A DNA stretch of 64,000 nt, from positions 1,550,001 to 1,614,000 of the forward strand of contig NZ_CP073638.1 of the NCBI RefSeq assembly GCF_029962485.1. Direction: 5' to 3'. Under the pieces are notes generated by a model. That model searched no databases. It saw nothing but the letters and a program-made list of their open reading frames with translations, and was not told where the DNA came from. Source of the stretch: Burkholderia cepacia (lineage in GTDB: Bacteria; Pseudomonadota; Gammaproteobacteria; Burkholderiales; Burkholderiaceae). Positions 40,200 to 48,594 of the stretch are shown here, piece by piece; the stretch's first letter is position 1; each line of letters starts with the position of its first letter. Position numbers and translations under genes: made by a program.

Positions 40200-40868
40200 T
40201 CAATACGCAACGAAAATCGTCACCCGCCGATTCCTCGCCCTTGAATCCGCATCATCACCCGCCACGAGCGGCTGCGTATCGGCCCGCCCGATCGCCGCCA
40301 GGCGATGCGGTGCCACACCGCGCTCGGTCAGATAGCGCACGACACTCCCCGCACGCGCCGACGAAAGCTCCCAGTTCGATTCGTATTTAGCGTTCGCGAT
40401 CGGCACATTGTCCGTGTGGCCTTCGACGAGGATGTCGCCGGTCGCATGCTCGCTCAGTGCCTGTGCAATCTGGTTCAGCACCGGCGATGAATCCGGCAGC
40501 AAGCGCGCATCGCCGACATTGAACAGGATCTTCGCGTCGATGCCAATCTCGACGCCATGCGGCGCCTTCACCAGCGAAATCCGGCCGTTCGACTTCAACG
40601 AATCGAGCAGTGCAAGCCACGGCGGCGCATGGTCGGGCGTGGCGGCATCGGCAACACTCGCAGCACCACCAGCCTGCCGCGCAAGCGTCTGGTATCGCGC
40701 ATCGAGCGCATTGTATTTCGCGAGCTGCAGCACATACAGCGCGAGAAACAGCACCATCAGCGTCGTGATGAGGTCCGCGTACGAAATCAGCCAGCGCCCG
40801 GACTGCGAGCCTTCGAGTTCATCATCGTCGCGATCGGCAGCGGATGCGCCGTCAGTTCGAGCTGTCAT
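40200..40868 (-). CDS. MotB/PomB-like stator protein with OmpA domain
   Basis: This 222-residue protein has one transmembrane helix (about 26-48) that starts WLISYADLITTLMVLFLALY. Asp32 sits where flagellar MotB has its proton-conducting Asp. The C-terminal OmpA/MotB peptidoglycan-binding domain covers about 105-220 (ILVEGHTDNVPI, NWELSSARAGSVVRYL, RARNRRV). It is short for a flagellar MotB. It pairs with the MotA-like gene upstream (57-bp gap) as an ion-driven stator. Confidence 0.85.
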   Translation of the reverse strand: MTARTDGASAADRDDDELEGSQSGRWLISYADLITTLMVLFLALYVLQLAKYNALDARYQTLARQAGGAASVADAATPDHAPPWLALLDSLKSNGRISLVKAPHGVEIGIDAKILFNVGDARLLPDSSPVLNQIAQALSEHATGDILVEGHTDNVPIANAKYESNWELSSARAGSVVRYLTERGVAPHRLAAIGRADTQPLVAGDDADSRARNRRVTIFVAY

Positions 40869-40925
40869 GCGGTCGAGAATCCCGGTTCGTCATATGGCGC
40901 TGGCGCCTGAACAGGCACACGCCCA

Positions 40926-41690
40926 TCAAGCAAGCGATTCCGCTGCACGCCCGCGCACATCGCCGGTCAGCCGCGTTTCGATCGTATGCGGCGACTCCTT
41001 GCGCGAAATCGCGAGCAAGCCGTCGAGATACAGCTTGCGGAAGCGCATCTCGCTATCGATCTGCGCGCGCAGCTTGCCGTACAGCGGCAGGAACACGAGG
41101 TTCGCGAACGCGAGCCCGTACAGCGTCGCGACGAACGCGACCGCGATGCCTGGCCCGAGCTGCGCGGGTTCGAGAATATGGCTCGTCACCTGCACGAGCC
41201 CGAGCACCGAGCCGAGAATGCCGAACGTCGGCGCATAGCCACCGGCCTGCTGCCACACGCGCACGGCCGCCAGGCGGCTGCGCTCGTACGCATCGAGTTC
41301 GCGCTGCAACGCATCCTCGAGCACGGCGGTCGACACGCCGTTCGCCAGCAGTTCGAGCCCGCGGCGCGCAAACGGATGAATCCCGCTCACGTCCATCGAT
41401 TCGAACGCGAGCATCCCGTCGACTTTCGCGCGATCGCCCCATTCGAGCAGGTCGGACAGGTTCTTGCGATCGACTTCGCGCGCCCGGACGAACGCGAGCC
41501 GCAACTGCTTCACCGCGTCGAAGAAACGCGCCCACGTGTTCTGGATCATCACCGCGCCGAGCGTGCCGCCGAACACGATCACGAGCGCCTCGAACTGGAA
41601 CAGCATCGAGAAATGTCCGCCTTCGAGCGCGAAACCGAACACGATCGCCGCGCCGCCGAGCACCACACCGGCCAGGGTCAACAGATCCAT
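40926..41690 (-). CDS. MotA/PomA-like stator protein
   Basis: This 254-residue protein opens with MDLLTLAGVVLGGAAIVFGF and FEALVIVFGGTLGAVMIQN, like PomA/MotA of sodium- or proton-type motors. It continues with the cytoplasmic loop, YAPTFGILGSVLGLVQV, and IAVAFVATLYGLAFANLVFLPL, the pore-lining helices 3-4. I chose the start at 41690; the frame upstream belongs to the overlapping end of the cNMP gene. It lies 13 bp after the cNMP/FliG-like gene. Its length and lack of a long cytoplasmic tail argue against a Zorya ZorA. Confidence 0.87.
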   Translation of the reverse strand: MDLLTLAGVVLGGAAIVFGFALEGGHFSMLFQFEALVIVFGGTLGAVMIQNTWARFFDAVKQLRLAFVRAREVDRKNLSDLLEWGDRAKVDGMLAFESMDVSGIHPFARRGLELLANGVSTAVLEDALQRELDAYERSRLAAVRVWQQAGGYAPTFGILGSVLGLVQVTSHILEPAQLGPGIAVAFVATLYGLAFANLVFLPLYGKLRAQIDSEMRFRKLYLDGLLAISRKESPHTIETRLTGDVRGRAAESLA

Positions 41691-41703
41691 ATGGCTCTCC
41701 GTT

Positions 41704-42954
41704 TCACGCATCCGACGACGATGTCGACGCCACCGGTGCCACACCGGCTGCAGGCGCCTTCGCCGCGCGCACGGCATCGAGCACGCGCTGCTCGATCTCC
41801 TCGACCTCGATCGGATCAAGCTTGATCTCGCGGCGCATCACCCACGACACCTCGTTGCGCCGCGCCTCGGTCATCACGGAAAACAGCTTGTCGGCCACCG
41901 CGCGATCGTCGAGGTTCGCGATCAGCTTCGCGAGATCGTACGTATCGAACGCGCTGATCACGTCGAACAGCGTGCGCTGGTCGACCCACACGAGATCCTC
42001 CAGCGCACGCACCTCGCCGCCACGACGCGCGTTGCGTCGCGAGAAGTACGCCACGCCCTTCTGCTCGACGTAACTGAGCACCTTCGATTTGCGGAACGCG
42101 AACACTTCGTCGGCGATCTCGCCGTTCGACAGCTTGTTGAGCAGCAGCGTCTTGTCGACGCCGATCAGCGATTCGAGATCGGCCAGCTCGATGAGTTCGA
42201 GTTCACTGTTGATCGACAGGTCGAGATCGTGATCGGCCACCTGCTGCGCGCGATCGATCACGCGCGCGGCGTCGAAGGTGACGACCTGGCGCGCATCCGA
42301 CGAAGCCGCGTAGTCGATTGCGCCACCAGCAGCATCGGCCTGCGCGGCTTCGATCGAGACGAGATTGAGCTTCTCCATGCGTCGCAGCATCGCGAGCACG
42401 TGCGGGCGCGAGTGGCCGGCAATCGCGCGGCATTTGCGGATCACTTCGGCGAGCGGCACCGAGGTTTCGGCCGCATGAGCCTGCATCGGCCGGCGCGCCC
42501 ACGAGTCGCTCGCTTCGCGTGCATCGGCGTTCGCCATCAGCGCCAGCAGGTGCGCATAGGACAGCACGCCCGGCATGAAGTCCGCATGGGTATAGGTGGC
42601 AAGCTGGTCGTCCTTGCGCTTCACGCGGCGAATCATCGTCCGCACGATATGGCGCAGCAGCGCGGACACGCGCTCGATTTCGTCATCGAGCATGCCGGCC
42701 GGCACGACAGTGAGCTGACAGAACGACAGCGCCTTCGCGGTATGCGCACGCGGCTCGGCCGCGAGCAACGCTGATTCGCCGAAGAACTCGCCGCGGCCGA
42801 GCGTCGCGACGATGACGCGCTTGTCGTCGCATCGCGTGGACAGCTCGACCTTGCCGTCGGTAATCAGAAAGATGACGGGCTCGCCGGCGAAGCCCTCGGA
42901 ATAAATGATTTCCCCGGGCGCCGCCGTACGCGTCCACGATTGCTGACGATTCAA
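41704..42954 (-). CDS. Cyclic-nucleotide-binding protein fused to a FliG-C-like rotor domain
   Basis: This 416-residue protein has residues 10-115 as a cNMP-binding domain (APGEIIYSEGFAGEPVIFLI, phosphate cassette FFGESALLAAEPRAHTAKA). Residues about 165-205 look like a Crp-type helix-turn-helix (VPLAEVIRKCRAIAGHSRPH). Residues about 313-400 resemble FliG-C, the domain that meets the stator in the flagellar switch (ALEDLVWVDQRTLFDVIS, FDTYDLAKLIANLDD, EIEQRVLDAV). I prefer a TTG start at 42954 because AGGGGA lies 6 bp upstream; the frame is open to 43026. It is the first gene of the stator operon. A CTAAAG box about 80 bp upstream hints at a FliA-type promoter. Confidence 0.78.
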   Translation of the reverse strand: MNRQQSWTRTAAPGEIIYSEGFAGEPVIFLITDGKVELSTRCDDKRVIVATLGRGEFFGESALLAAEPRAHTAKALSFCQLTVVPAGMLDDEIERVSALLRHIVRTMIRRVKRKDDQLATYTHADFMPGVLSYAHLLALMANADAREASDSWARRPMQAHAAETSVPLAEVIRKCRAIAGHSRPHVLAMLRRMEKLNLVSIEAAQADAAGGAIDYAASSDARQVVTFDAARVIDRAQQVADHDLDLSINSELELIELADLESLIGVDKTLLLNKLSNGEIADEVFAFRKSKVLSYVEQKGVAYFSRRNARRGGEVRALEDLVWVDQRTLFDVISAFDTYDLAKLIANLDDRAVADKLFSVMTEARRNEVSWVMRREIKLDPIEVEEIEQRVLDAVRAAKAPAAGVAPVASTSSSDA

Positions 42955-43191
42955 GTCGATTCCCCTGCTGCGCTGGTTATTGCGGACTGCGCGTCGCACG
43001 TCGAAAGCGTGCGTATCGCGAGTCATCCCCGTGACTCGTTTACGTCAGCGGGCTCAACATCCTTTAGGGAATTCATCCTCGTTTCGAACCGAAATCAAGG
43101 TAAAACGTTTGCGAGTTGCGCGAGCGCATCGAACGTTCGTTTCGCCCCTTGCGCATGTAGTGAAATTGAAAGTGTGCGACGATCGCGTGCG

Positions 43192-43854
43192 TCAGAACTC
43201 CATGTCGAGTTCGTCGATGTCTTCATGCTCGGCCTTCGCCGCTTCGATCCACTCGGCGACGAACGGATGCGCGAGCACGCGCATACAGTATTCGGCGACG
43301 TCCGGCTCAAGCTTCACGTCGTATGTCAGGAAGCGCGTGACGACCGGCGCGTACATCGCATCGGCAATGCCGATCTCCGCACCGAACAACCAGGGCCCGC
43401 CGTAAGCGGCCAGGCACTCGCGCCAGATCGTGACGATCCGCTGGATGTCGTGCTGCGCGCGCGACCAGATCCGGAAGCCGGGGAAATGCGCGCGCAGGTT
43501 CATCGGCAGCGCGGATCGCAACGCACTGAAGCCGGAATGCATCTCGCCGCAGATCGACCGGCAATGCGCGCGCGCATGCCGGTCGTCGGGCAGCAGCCGC
43601 GCCTGGGGCCGGATCTCGTTCAGGTATTCGGCGATCGCGAGCGTGTCCCACACCGTGCTGCCGTCGTGCGTCAGGCACGGCACGAGGATCGACGGCGACA
43701 GCAGCAGCAATTCCGCGCGCGACGCCGCATCGATCGGCACGCTGACCGTCTCGAACGCGAGCCCGCTCAGCTTCGCGAGCAGCCAGCCGCGCATCGACCA
43801 CGACGAGTAATTGCGGCTGCTGATGGTCAGCGTCGTCTGTCCGGTGGATTCCAT
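43192..43854 (-). CDS. Glutathione S-transferase family protein
   Basis: This 220-residue GST contains TLTISSRNYSSWSMRGWLL with the Ser-rich catalytic loop of the GST N-terminal domain. VPCLTHDGSTVWDTLAIAEYL carries the cis-Pro and the Asp/Thr glutathione contacts, and a helical C-terminal domain follows. The Ser-Ser-Trp-Ser motif places it with the zeta/YfcF-like group. It is not obviously tied to its neighbours. The stop lies about 240 bp upstream of the cNMP gene start on the same strand. Confidence 0.85.
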   Translation of the reverse strand: MESTGQTTLTISSRNYSSWSMRGWLLAKLSGLAFETVSVPIDAASRAELLLLSPSILVPCLTHDGSTVWDTLAIAEYLNEIRPQARLLPDDRHARAHCRSICGEMHSGFSALRSALPMNLRAHFPGFRIWSRAQHDIQRIVTIWRECLAAYGGPWLFGAEIGIADAMYAPVVTRFLTYDVKLEPDVAEYCMRVLAHPFVAEWIEAAKAEHEDIDELDMEF

Positions 43855-44143
43855 GTCGCTCCCCTGCTGGTTGCCGTTCGTGCCCCTGCACCGAAAACGG
43901 ACGCATCACGCCGTTATCCGCACCACGCCTGTGCGGCCCATTCGCCGAACTGGCGCAGCACCGCACCGTGGCGCGGCACGCATCACTCGCGAGACCGGCG
44001 CGGCAGCGCATCGCCTTCGCCCACCCGTCCTCACGTACCGCCTGCGCCGCCGCGTTCCCGAACCGCGTGCAACGCGCGTGCCAGCCGCACGCTGGCACAC
44101 GGCTTGCCTCGTTCCCTGCAACGCGGCGCAACGAGCGACGGTC

Positions 44144-45499
44144 ATGAACCTGCTTGCCTATCCGTTTTATCAATGGTCTGCCGAATGCCTGCGCCCGGCG
44201 CGTGCATGGGCGGCCGCCACGCGCGCGACGATGTCGCTGTGGCCACCCGCGACGTCGACGCCGACCGGCCGCATGCTCGACGCGCTGTGCGAGCTGCTCG
44301 AATGCTGCGCGTTCTCGCATCGGCGCCCGCCATTCGGGATCGAATCGATCGTGGTCGACGGCGAATCGGTGCCGATCGTCGAGGAAGCGGCGGCCGTCAC
44401 GCCGTTCGCGACGCTGCTGCATTTCCGCAAGGCGCGGCCGGTCGCGCGCCAGCCGCGCGTGCTGATCGTCGCGCCGATGTCCGGGCACTTCGCGACGCTG
44501 CTGCGCGGCACGGTGCACACGATGCTGGCCGATCACGACGTGTACATCACCGACTGGCACAACCCGCGCGACATCCCGCTGACGGCCGGGCGCTTCGGCT
44601 TCGACGAATACGTTGCGCACGTGATCGACTTCATCCGCCAGATCGGCCCGGACGCGCACGTGCTCGCAATCTGCCAGCCGACCGTCGCCGCGCTCGCGGC
44701 CGTCGCGCTGATGGCGGCCGGCGGCGATCCGGCGCAGCCCGCGAGCCTGACGCTGATGGCGGGCCCGATCGATTGTCGCGTGAATCCGACGAAGGTCAAC
44801 GCGCTCGCGACGAGCCAGCCGATCGAATGGTTCGCACGCAACCTGATCAGCGTCGTGCCGGCCGGCTTCGTCGGCGCGCAGCGGTGCGTGTATCCGGGCT
44901 TCGTGCAGGTCGGCGCGTTCATGTCGATGAACCCGGACCGGCATGCGGCGTCGTTCGCCGATCTGTATTACGAGCGCGCGAAAGGCGACCCCGCGAAAGC
45001 GGACACGCTACGGCACTTCTACGACGAATATTTCGCGACGGCCGACCTCACCGCGGAGTTCTACCTGGAAACGGTCGAGAAGGTGTTCCAGCAATACGCG
45101 CTCGCGCGCGGCGAGCTGACGGTCGGCGACAGGCTCGTCGAACCGGCGGCGATTCATCGCACCGCGCTGTTGACGATCGAAGGCGAAAAAGACGATATCT
45201 GCGCGGTGGGCCAGACGGTGGCCGCGCAGGAACTGTGTTCGGGGTTACCGCCGTATCTGAAGACGCACCATGTACAGACGGGTGCGGGGCACTACGGCGT
45301 ATTCAACGGCAGCCGGTGGGAAACGCAGATCTACCCGATCGTGCGGGCGACGATCCATGACAACGAGCCGTACGATCGCACCGCAGCTGCGGAAGGCGAT
45401 ACGAACGGCACCCACTACGTCACACTGCGTGCCCTGCTCGATGCGCGCACAACCGGGAGCGATGCGACGACAGAGACACGATCAAATCACGCGCACTGA
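44144..45499 (+). CDS. phaZ: Intracellular poly(3-hydroxybutyrate) depolymerase
   Basis: This 451-residue PHB depolymerase degrades stored polymer granules inside the cell. The nucleophile is Cys177 in the lipase-box variant AICQPTVAALA. The opening MNLLAYPFYQWSAECLRPAR and the segment VYITDWHNPRDIPLTAGRFG are typical of the PhaZa1 family. The general His is in TGAGHYGVFNGSRW near 400. I chose the start at 44144; the frame upstream to 43811 overlaps the divergent GST and lacks family similarity. The C-terminal 40 residues are polar and variable. Confidence 0.9.
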   Translation: MNLLAYPFYQWSAECLRPARAWAAATRATMSLWPPATSTPTGRMLDALCELLECCAFSHRRPPFGIESIVVDGESVPIVEEAAAVTPFATLLHFRKARPVARQPRVLIVAPMSGHFATLLRGTVHTMLADHDVYITDWHNPRDIPLTAGRFGFDEYVAHVIDFIRQIGPDAHVLAICQPTVAALAAVALMAAGGDPAQPASLTLMAGPIDCRVNPTKVNALATSQPIEWFARNLISVVPAGFVGAQRCVYPGFVQVGAFMSMNPDRHAASFADLYYERAKGDPAKADTLRHFYDEYFATADLTAEFYLETVEKVFQQYALARGELTVGDRLVEPAAIHRTALLTIEGEKDDICAVGQTVAAQELCSGLPPYLKTHHVQTGAGHYGVFNGSRWETQIYPIVRATIHDNEPYDRTAAAEGDTNGTHYVTLRALLDARTTGSDATTETRSNHAH

Positions 45500-45519
45500 A
45501 CGCGGGTGACGACACAAAT

Positions 45520-45550
45520 GAATCGCCCCGCCGGACAGGCGGGGCGATTC
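45520..45550. terminator. Bidirectional stem-loop between phaZ and DUF3761 gene
   Basis: There is a perfect 13-bp stem (GAATCGCCCCGCC and GGCGGGGCGATTC) with a 5-nt loop, 20 bp after phaZ and 59 bp after the opposing gene. On the minus strand it is followed by ATTTGT. Confidence 0.7.
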
Positions 45551-45609
45551 AGGTATTGCAGCATTCGGACGACGCGCGAGCGCATGCACGCGCGCGCCGG
45601 CCTTGCGCG

Positions 45610-46074
45610 TTACGAGCAGGCCTTGCCGTGCGACGCGTGGTAGCCCTTCGCCTTCGCGTCGGCTTCCGACATGTAGCTGCCGTGCTTCGTCTTGCCGTAG
45701 TACTTGTCGGTCGAGCAGTGATAGACCTTCGTGCTGTCGTTCGCCCACACCTTGCCTGCACCGCCGCCCGGCGCGGCTGCCGTCGTCGCGGCGGCGCTCT
45801 TCGCGGGAGCGGCGCCCGATGCCGGCGCAGCGGAAGCCGCCATGGCCGGTGCCGCGGCCGGTGCGCTCGCCGCAGCGGCGGCCGATGCGCCGTACCACGT
45901 CTTCACGCCCTTGTGGCCTGCACATGCGCCCTTCTTCGACGCGCCCGAGTAGAACGAGCCATCCTTGCACAGACCGGTCGTGCCGGCCGGCGCGCTGGCC
46001 GGAACCTGCGCGAATGCACCGATCGACACACCCATGCCGGCGACCAGCGCGGCGATCAACATCGTCTTTTTCAT
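45610..46074 (-). CDS. Secreted DUF3761-type protein
   Basis: This 154-residue exported protein has a signal peptide (MKKTMLIAALVAGMGVSIGAFA, cleavage after about 22). GTTGLCKDGSFYSGASKKGAC follows, then an Ala/Pro-rich low-complexity linker (about 68-105) and a C-terminal VYHCSTDKYYGKTKHGSYMS with Cys and Tyr/Lys residues. The N-terminal Cys-x-DG-x-(F/Y)-S pattern is that of DUF3761. AGGAGAGGACT precedes the ATG. Function is unknown, probably periplasmic. Confidence 0.8.
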   Translation of the reverse strand: MKKTMLIAALVAGMGVSIGAFAQVPASAPAGTTGLCKDGSFYSGASKKGACAGHKGVKTWYGASAAAAASAPAAAPAMAASAAPASGAAPAKSAAATTAAAPGGGAGKVWANDSTKVYHCSTDKYYGKTKHGSYMSEADAKAKGYHASHGKACS

Positions 46075-46136
46075 AGTCCTCTCCTGATTTGCCTGAATGA
46101 TGAAAGCGTCCGGGGCGTCCCCGGGAAAACCCACGG

Positions 46137-46274
46137 TTACCGCACCCAGCGGCACACGCGATGGTGGTGATGATCGAAATGGCACACGCGGTGCGAATGC
46201 GCTTCGGCCAGTGCCGGCGCGAGCACGGCGCAAGCCAGTGCAGTTGCCGTCAGGATCTTCGCGATGCGGTTCAT
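46137..46274 (-). CDS. Tiny secreted histidine-rich (HHHH-motif) protein
   Basis: This 45-residue protein has a signal peptide (MNRIAKILTATALACAVLAP, cleavage near residue 25) and a mature part of about 20 residues with VCHFDHHHHRVCRW, that is, four consecutive His between two Cys. GGGAGAG lies 6 bp before the ATG. The pattern looks like the small HHHH-motif proteins seen in Burkholderia. Metal binding is a reasonable guess only. It lies 62 bp upstream of the DUF3761 gene on the same strand. Confidence 0.7.
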   Translation of the reverse strand: MNRIAKILTATALACAVLAPALAEAHSHRVCHFDHHHHRVCRWVR

Positions 46275-46516
46275 GGTGGAACTCTCCCGGATAGGTCAGC
46301 CGGTGATCCGGCTGGTACCTCCTTAACGCCGGTCGTCGACAGACCGTGCACCGTGCATGCGTGCAATTGACGATCTTTGACATCGCATCGCCAATCGGCG
46401 GTCGAAGCTGACGAATGTCTTTCTTTTCTTTCCGGATCTTCAGCTTCCCGATCCTTCGGCATTCGAAGGAACACGTTGAAGCGAAGGAAGCAGGTCGCGG
46501 GTGTCGGTGGATCAAC

Positions 46517-46538
46517 AAAAAAACCGCCCGAAGGCGGT
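46517..46538 (-). terminator. Rho-independent terminator of the cupin gene
   Basis: On the minus strand there is an ACCGCC-TTCG-GGCGGT hairpin with the stable TTCG loop followed by seven T. It starts 33 bp after the cupin stop. Confidence 0.9.
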
Positions 46539-46570
46539 CTATCGACAGCGTGCGCGGGCGCGCGTGAAGG

Positions 46571-47005
46571 CTACGCGCCCGCCTCGCCCCATGGCGTCGG
46601 CGGCGGCACCGCGCACGGCCCGTCGACGTCGATCGACTTGAAATCGGCGGGCCCGACGATCTCCAGGTACTCCATGTCCGGCGAGTAGTCGAACAGGTAG
46701 TGGACGATTCCCGGCGCCTGATGCACGCAGTCGCCTGCGGCCACCAGCGTCTCCTGTTCGCCGTACATGAAGCGCGCCCAGCCCTTCAGCATGATCACGA
46801 TATGGAACTCGGCCTCGTGACGGTGCCAGCCGGTGCCCGCCACCGGTGCATGATTTGCCCTGACGAGTTGCGCGACGACCTTGCCGTTCGTCGCGGCCGC
46901 GATGCCGAGATCGCGATACAGGAAGAAGTCGCGCAGGCCCTCGCCGCGATACGCGGTGTCCTGCGGCCGGACGTGGGAAAAGGCGGTGGTGGTCGGTGTG
47001 CTCAT
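46571..47005 (-). CDS. Cupin-domain protein
   Basis: This 144-residue single-cupin protein has the first cupin motif with metal-ligand candidates (GTGWHRHEAEFHIVIMLKGW, with His-x-His-x4-Glu-x-His-like spacing) and the second motif (AAGDCVHQAPGIVHYLF). It is cytosolic and the substrate is unknown. It is transcribed alone, between the histidine-transport operon and small secreted genes, and ends with its own terminator. Confidence 0.82.
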   Translation of the reverse strand: MSTPTTTAFSHVRPQDTAYRGEGLRDFFLYRDLGIAAATNGKVVAQLVRANHAPVAGTGWHRHEAEFHIVIMLKGWARFMYGEQETLVAAGDCVHQAPGIVHYLFDYSPDMEYLEIVGPADFKSIDVDGPCAVPPPTPWGEAGA

Positions 47006-47079
47006 TGTCGTGCTCCTTCATCGAAAGGATCACGCGTGACAAGCATTTAGCGTTCCACCTTGCACCACCACCCGCGTGC

Positions 47080-47847
47080 TTACTTCAACCGCCCCGACAG
47101 GAACTGCCCGAGCCGTTCGCTCTTCGGATTCACGAGAATCTCCTGCGGATTCCCTTCCTCCTCGATCTTCCCCTGATGCAGGAAGATCACGTGATTCGAC
47201 ACGTTGCGCGCGAAGCCCATCTCGTGCGTGACGACGACCATCGTGCGGCCTTCCTCGGCGAGCTTCTGCATCACCTTCAGCACTTCGCCCACCAGTTCCG
47301 GATCGAGCGCCGACGTCGGCTCGTCGAACAGCATCACTTCCGGCTCCATCGCAAGCGCACGAGCAATCGCCACACGCTGCTGCTGGCCGCCCGACAGGTG
47401 CGCCGGATACATGCCTTCGACGCGCGACGCGAGGCCGACCTTCTCCAGATACTTGCGCGCCCGTGCGATCGCTTCATCCTTGCCGATCCCGAGCACGGCC
47501 ATCGGCGCCTCGATCACGTTCTCGAGCACCGTCATGTGCGCCCACAGGTTGAAGTGCTGGAACACCATCGACAGCTTCGTGCGCATCCGCTGCAGCTGCT
47601 TCTGGTCGGCCACGCGCAGCGAGCCGTTGCGGTCGCGCGTGGTCTGGATCGGCTCGCTGCCGATCGTGATCTGCCCCGAGCACGGCTGCTCGAGGAAGTT
47701 GATGCAGCGCAGGAACGTGCTCTTGCCGGAGCCGCTCGAGCCGATGATGCTGATCACGTCGCCGGCCTTCGCCTTCATCGACACGCCCTTCAACACCTCG
47801 TTGTCGCCGAATTTCTTGTGCAGGTTGTCAACGGTAAGCTTGTACAT
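47080..47847 (-). CDS. hisP: Histidine/basic amino acid ABC transporter ATPase
   Basis: This 255-residue ATPase has Walker [10 protein letters not shown] (about 37-45), a Q-loop region around [18 protein letters not shown], signature LSGGQQQR, Walker [13 protein letters not shown], and the switch His in [10 protein letters not shown]. The insert after Walker A ([18 protein letters not shown]) is characteristic of HisP/ArgT-type importers. It is the last gene of the importer operon J-Q-M-P and energises uptake of histidine or lysine/arginine/ornithine. Confidence 0.92.
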   Translation of the reverse strand: MYKLTVDNLHKKFGDNEVLKGVSMKAKAGDVISIIGSSGSGKSTFLRCINFLEQPCSGQITIGSEPIQTTRDRNGSLRVADQKQLQRMRTKLSMVFQHFNLWAHMTVLENVIEAPMAVLGIGKDEAIARARKYLEKVGLASRVEGMYPAHLSGGQQQRVAIARALAMEPEVMLFDEPTSALDPELVGEVLKVMQKLAEEGRTMVVVTHEMGFARNVSNHVIFLHQGKIEEEGNPQEILVNPKSERLGQFLSGRLK

Positions 47848-47880
47848 GCTGGGTCCTTCCTTGCGAATCTTGCGAATGCG

Positions 47881-48594
47881 TTAATGGCCGCGCGGCGAGA
47901 GGTACGCGAGCCAGCGCGTCTCGAGCTTGCGGAACGCCCAGATGAGCGTGAACACGACGACGGCGTACAGCACGGCGGCAATGCCGTAGGCCTGGAACGA
48001 CATGTACGTCGCCGAATTGACGTCGCGCGTGACCTTCAGGATGTCGGGCACGGTCGCGGTGAACGCGAGCGTCGTCGCGTGCAGCATCAGGATCACTTCG
48101 TTGCTGTAGCTCGGCAGCGAACGGCGCAGCGCGGAAGGCAGGATGATGCGCGTATAGAGCTTGTAGCGCGACATCCCGTAGGCCATGCCGGCCTCGATCT
48201 CGCCGGCCGACGTCGCCTTGATCGCACCGGCGAAGATTTCCGTCGCATACGCGCATTCGTTCAGCACGAACGCGAGCAGCGTGCAGTTCATCGCGTTGCG
48301 GAAGAACGTGTCGAGCAACACGTGGTTGTGCACGACCTGCAGGCTGTAGATGCCCGTGTAGCACATCAGCAGCTGCACGTAGAGCGGCGTGCCGCGGAAC
48401 ACGTACGTATAGAGCCACACCGGGCCCGAGATCCAGCGGTTCGACGACGCACGCGCGATCGCGAGCGGCACGGCGAGCGCGAAACCGAGCGCGATCGACA
48501 CGACCAGCAGCCACAGCGTGATCGCGAGGCCGCTGAAGCGGTAGCCGTCGGTATAGAGATAGCTTTGCCAGTACTGGCTGACGAGTTCGATCAC
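47881..48594 (-). CDS. hisM: Histidine/basic amino acid ABC transporter permease HisM
   Basis: This 237-residue permease has five transmembrane helices and the polar amino acid permease core: GLAITLWLLVVSIALGFAL, FRGTPLYVQLLMCYTGI, and the EAA loop EIEAGMAYGMSRYKLYTRII with the conserved Gly. The start is a GTG at 48594 that overlaps the hisQ stop as GTGA, so the two permeases are translationally coupled. Confidence 0.9.
   Translation of the reverse strand: MIELVSQYWQSYLYTDGYRFSGLAITLWLLVVSIALGFALAVPLAIARASSNRWISGPVWLYTYVFRGTPLYVQLLMCYTGIYSLQVVHNHVLLDTFFRNAMNCTLLAFVLNECAYATEIFAGAIKATSAGEIEAGMAYGMSRYKLYTRIILPSALRRSLPSYSNEVILMLHATTLAFTATVPDILKVTRDVNSATYMSFQAYGIAAVLYAVVVFTLIWAFRKLETRWLAYLSPRGH

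Noticed and set aside
40200..41690. Zorya defence system (MotA/MotB-like pair)
   Set aside because: The MotA-like protein is of normal PomA length without the long ZorA tail, and no ZorC, ZorD or ZorE genes are nearby.
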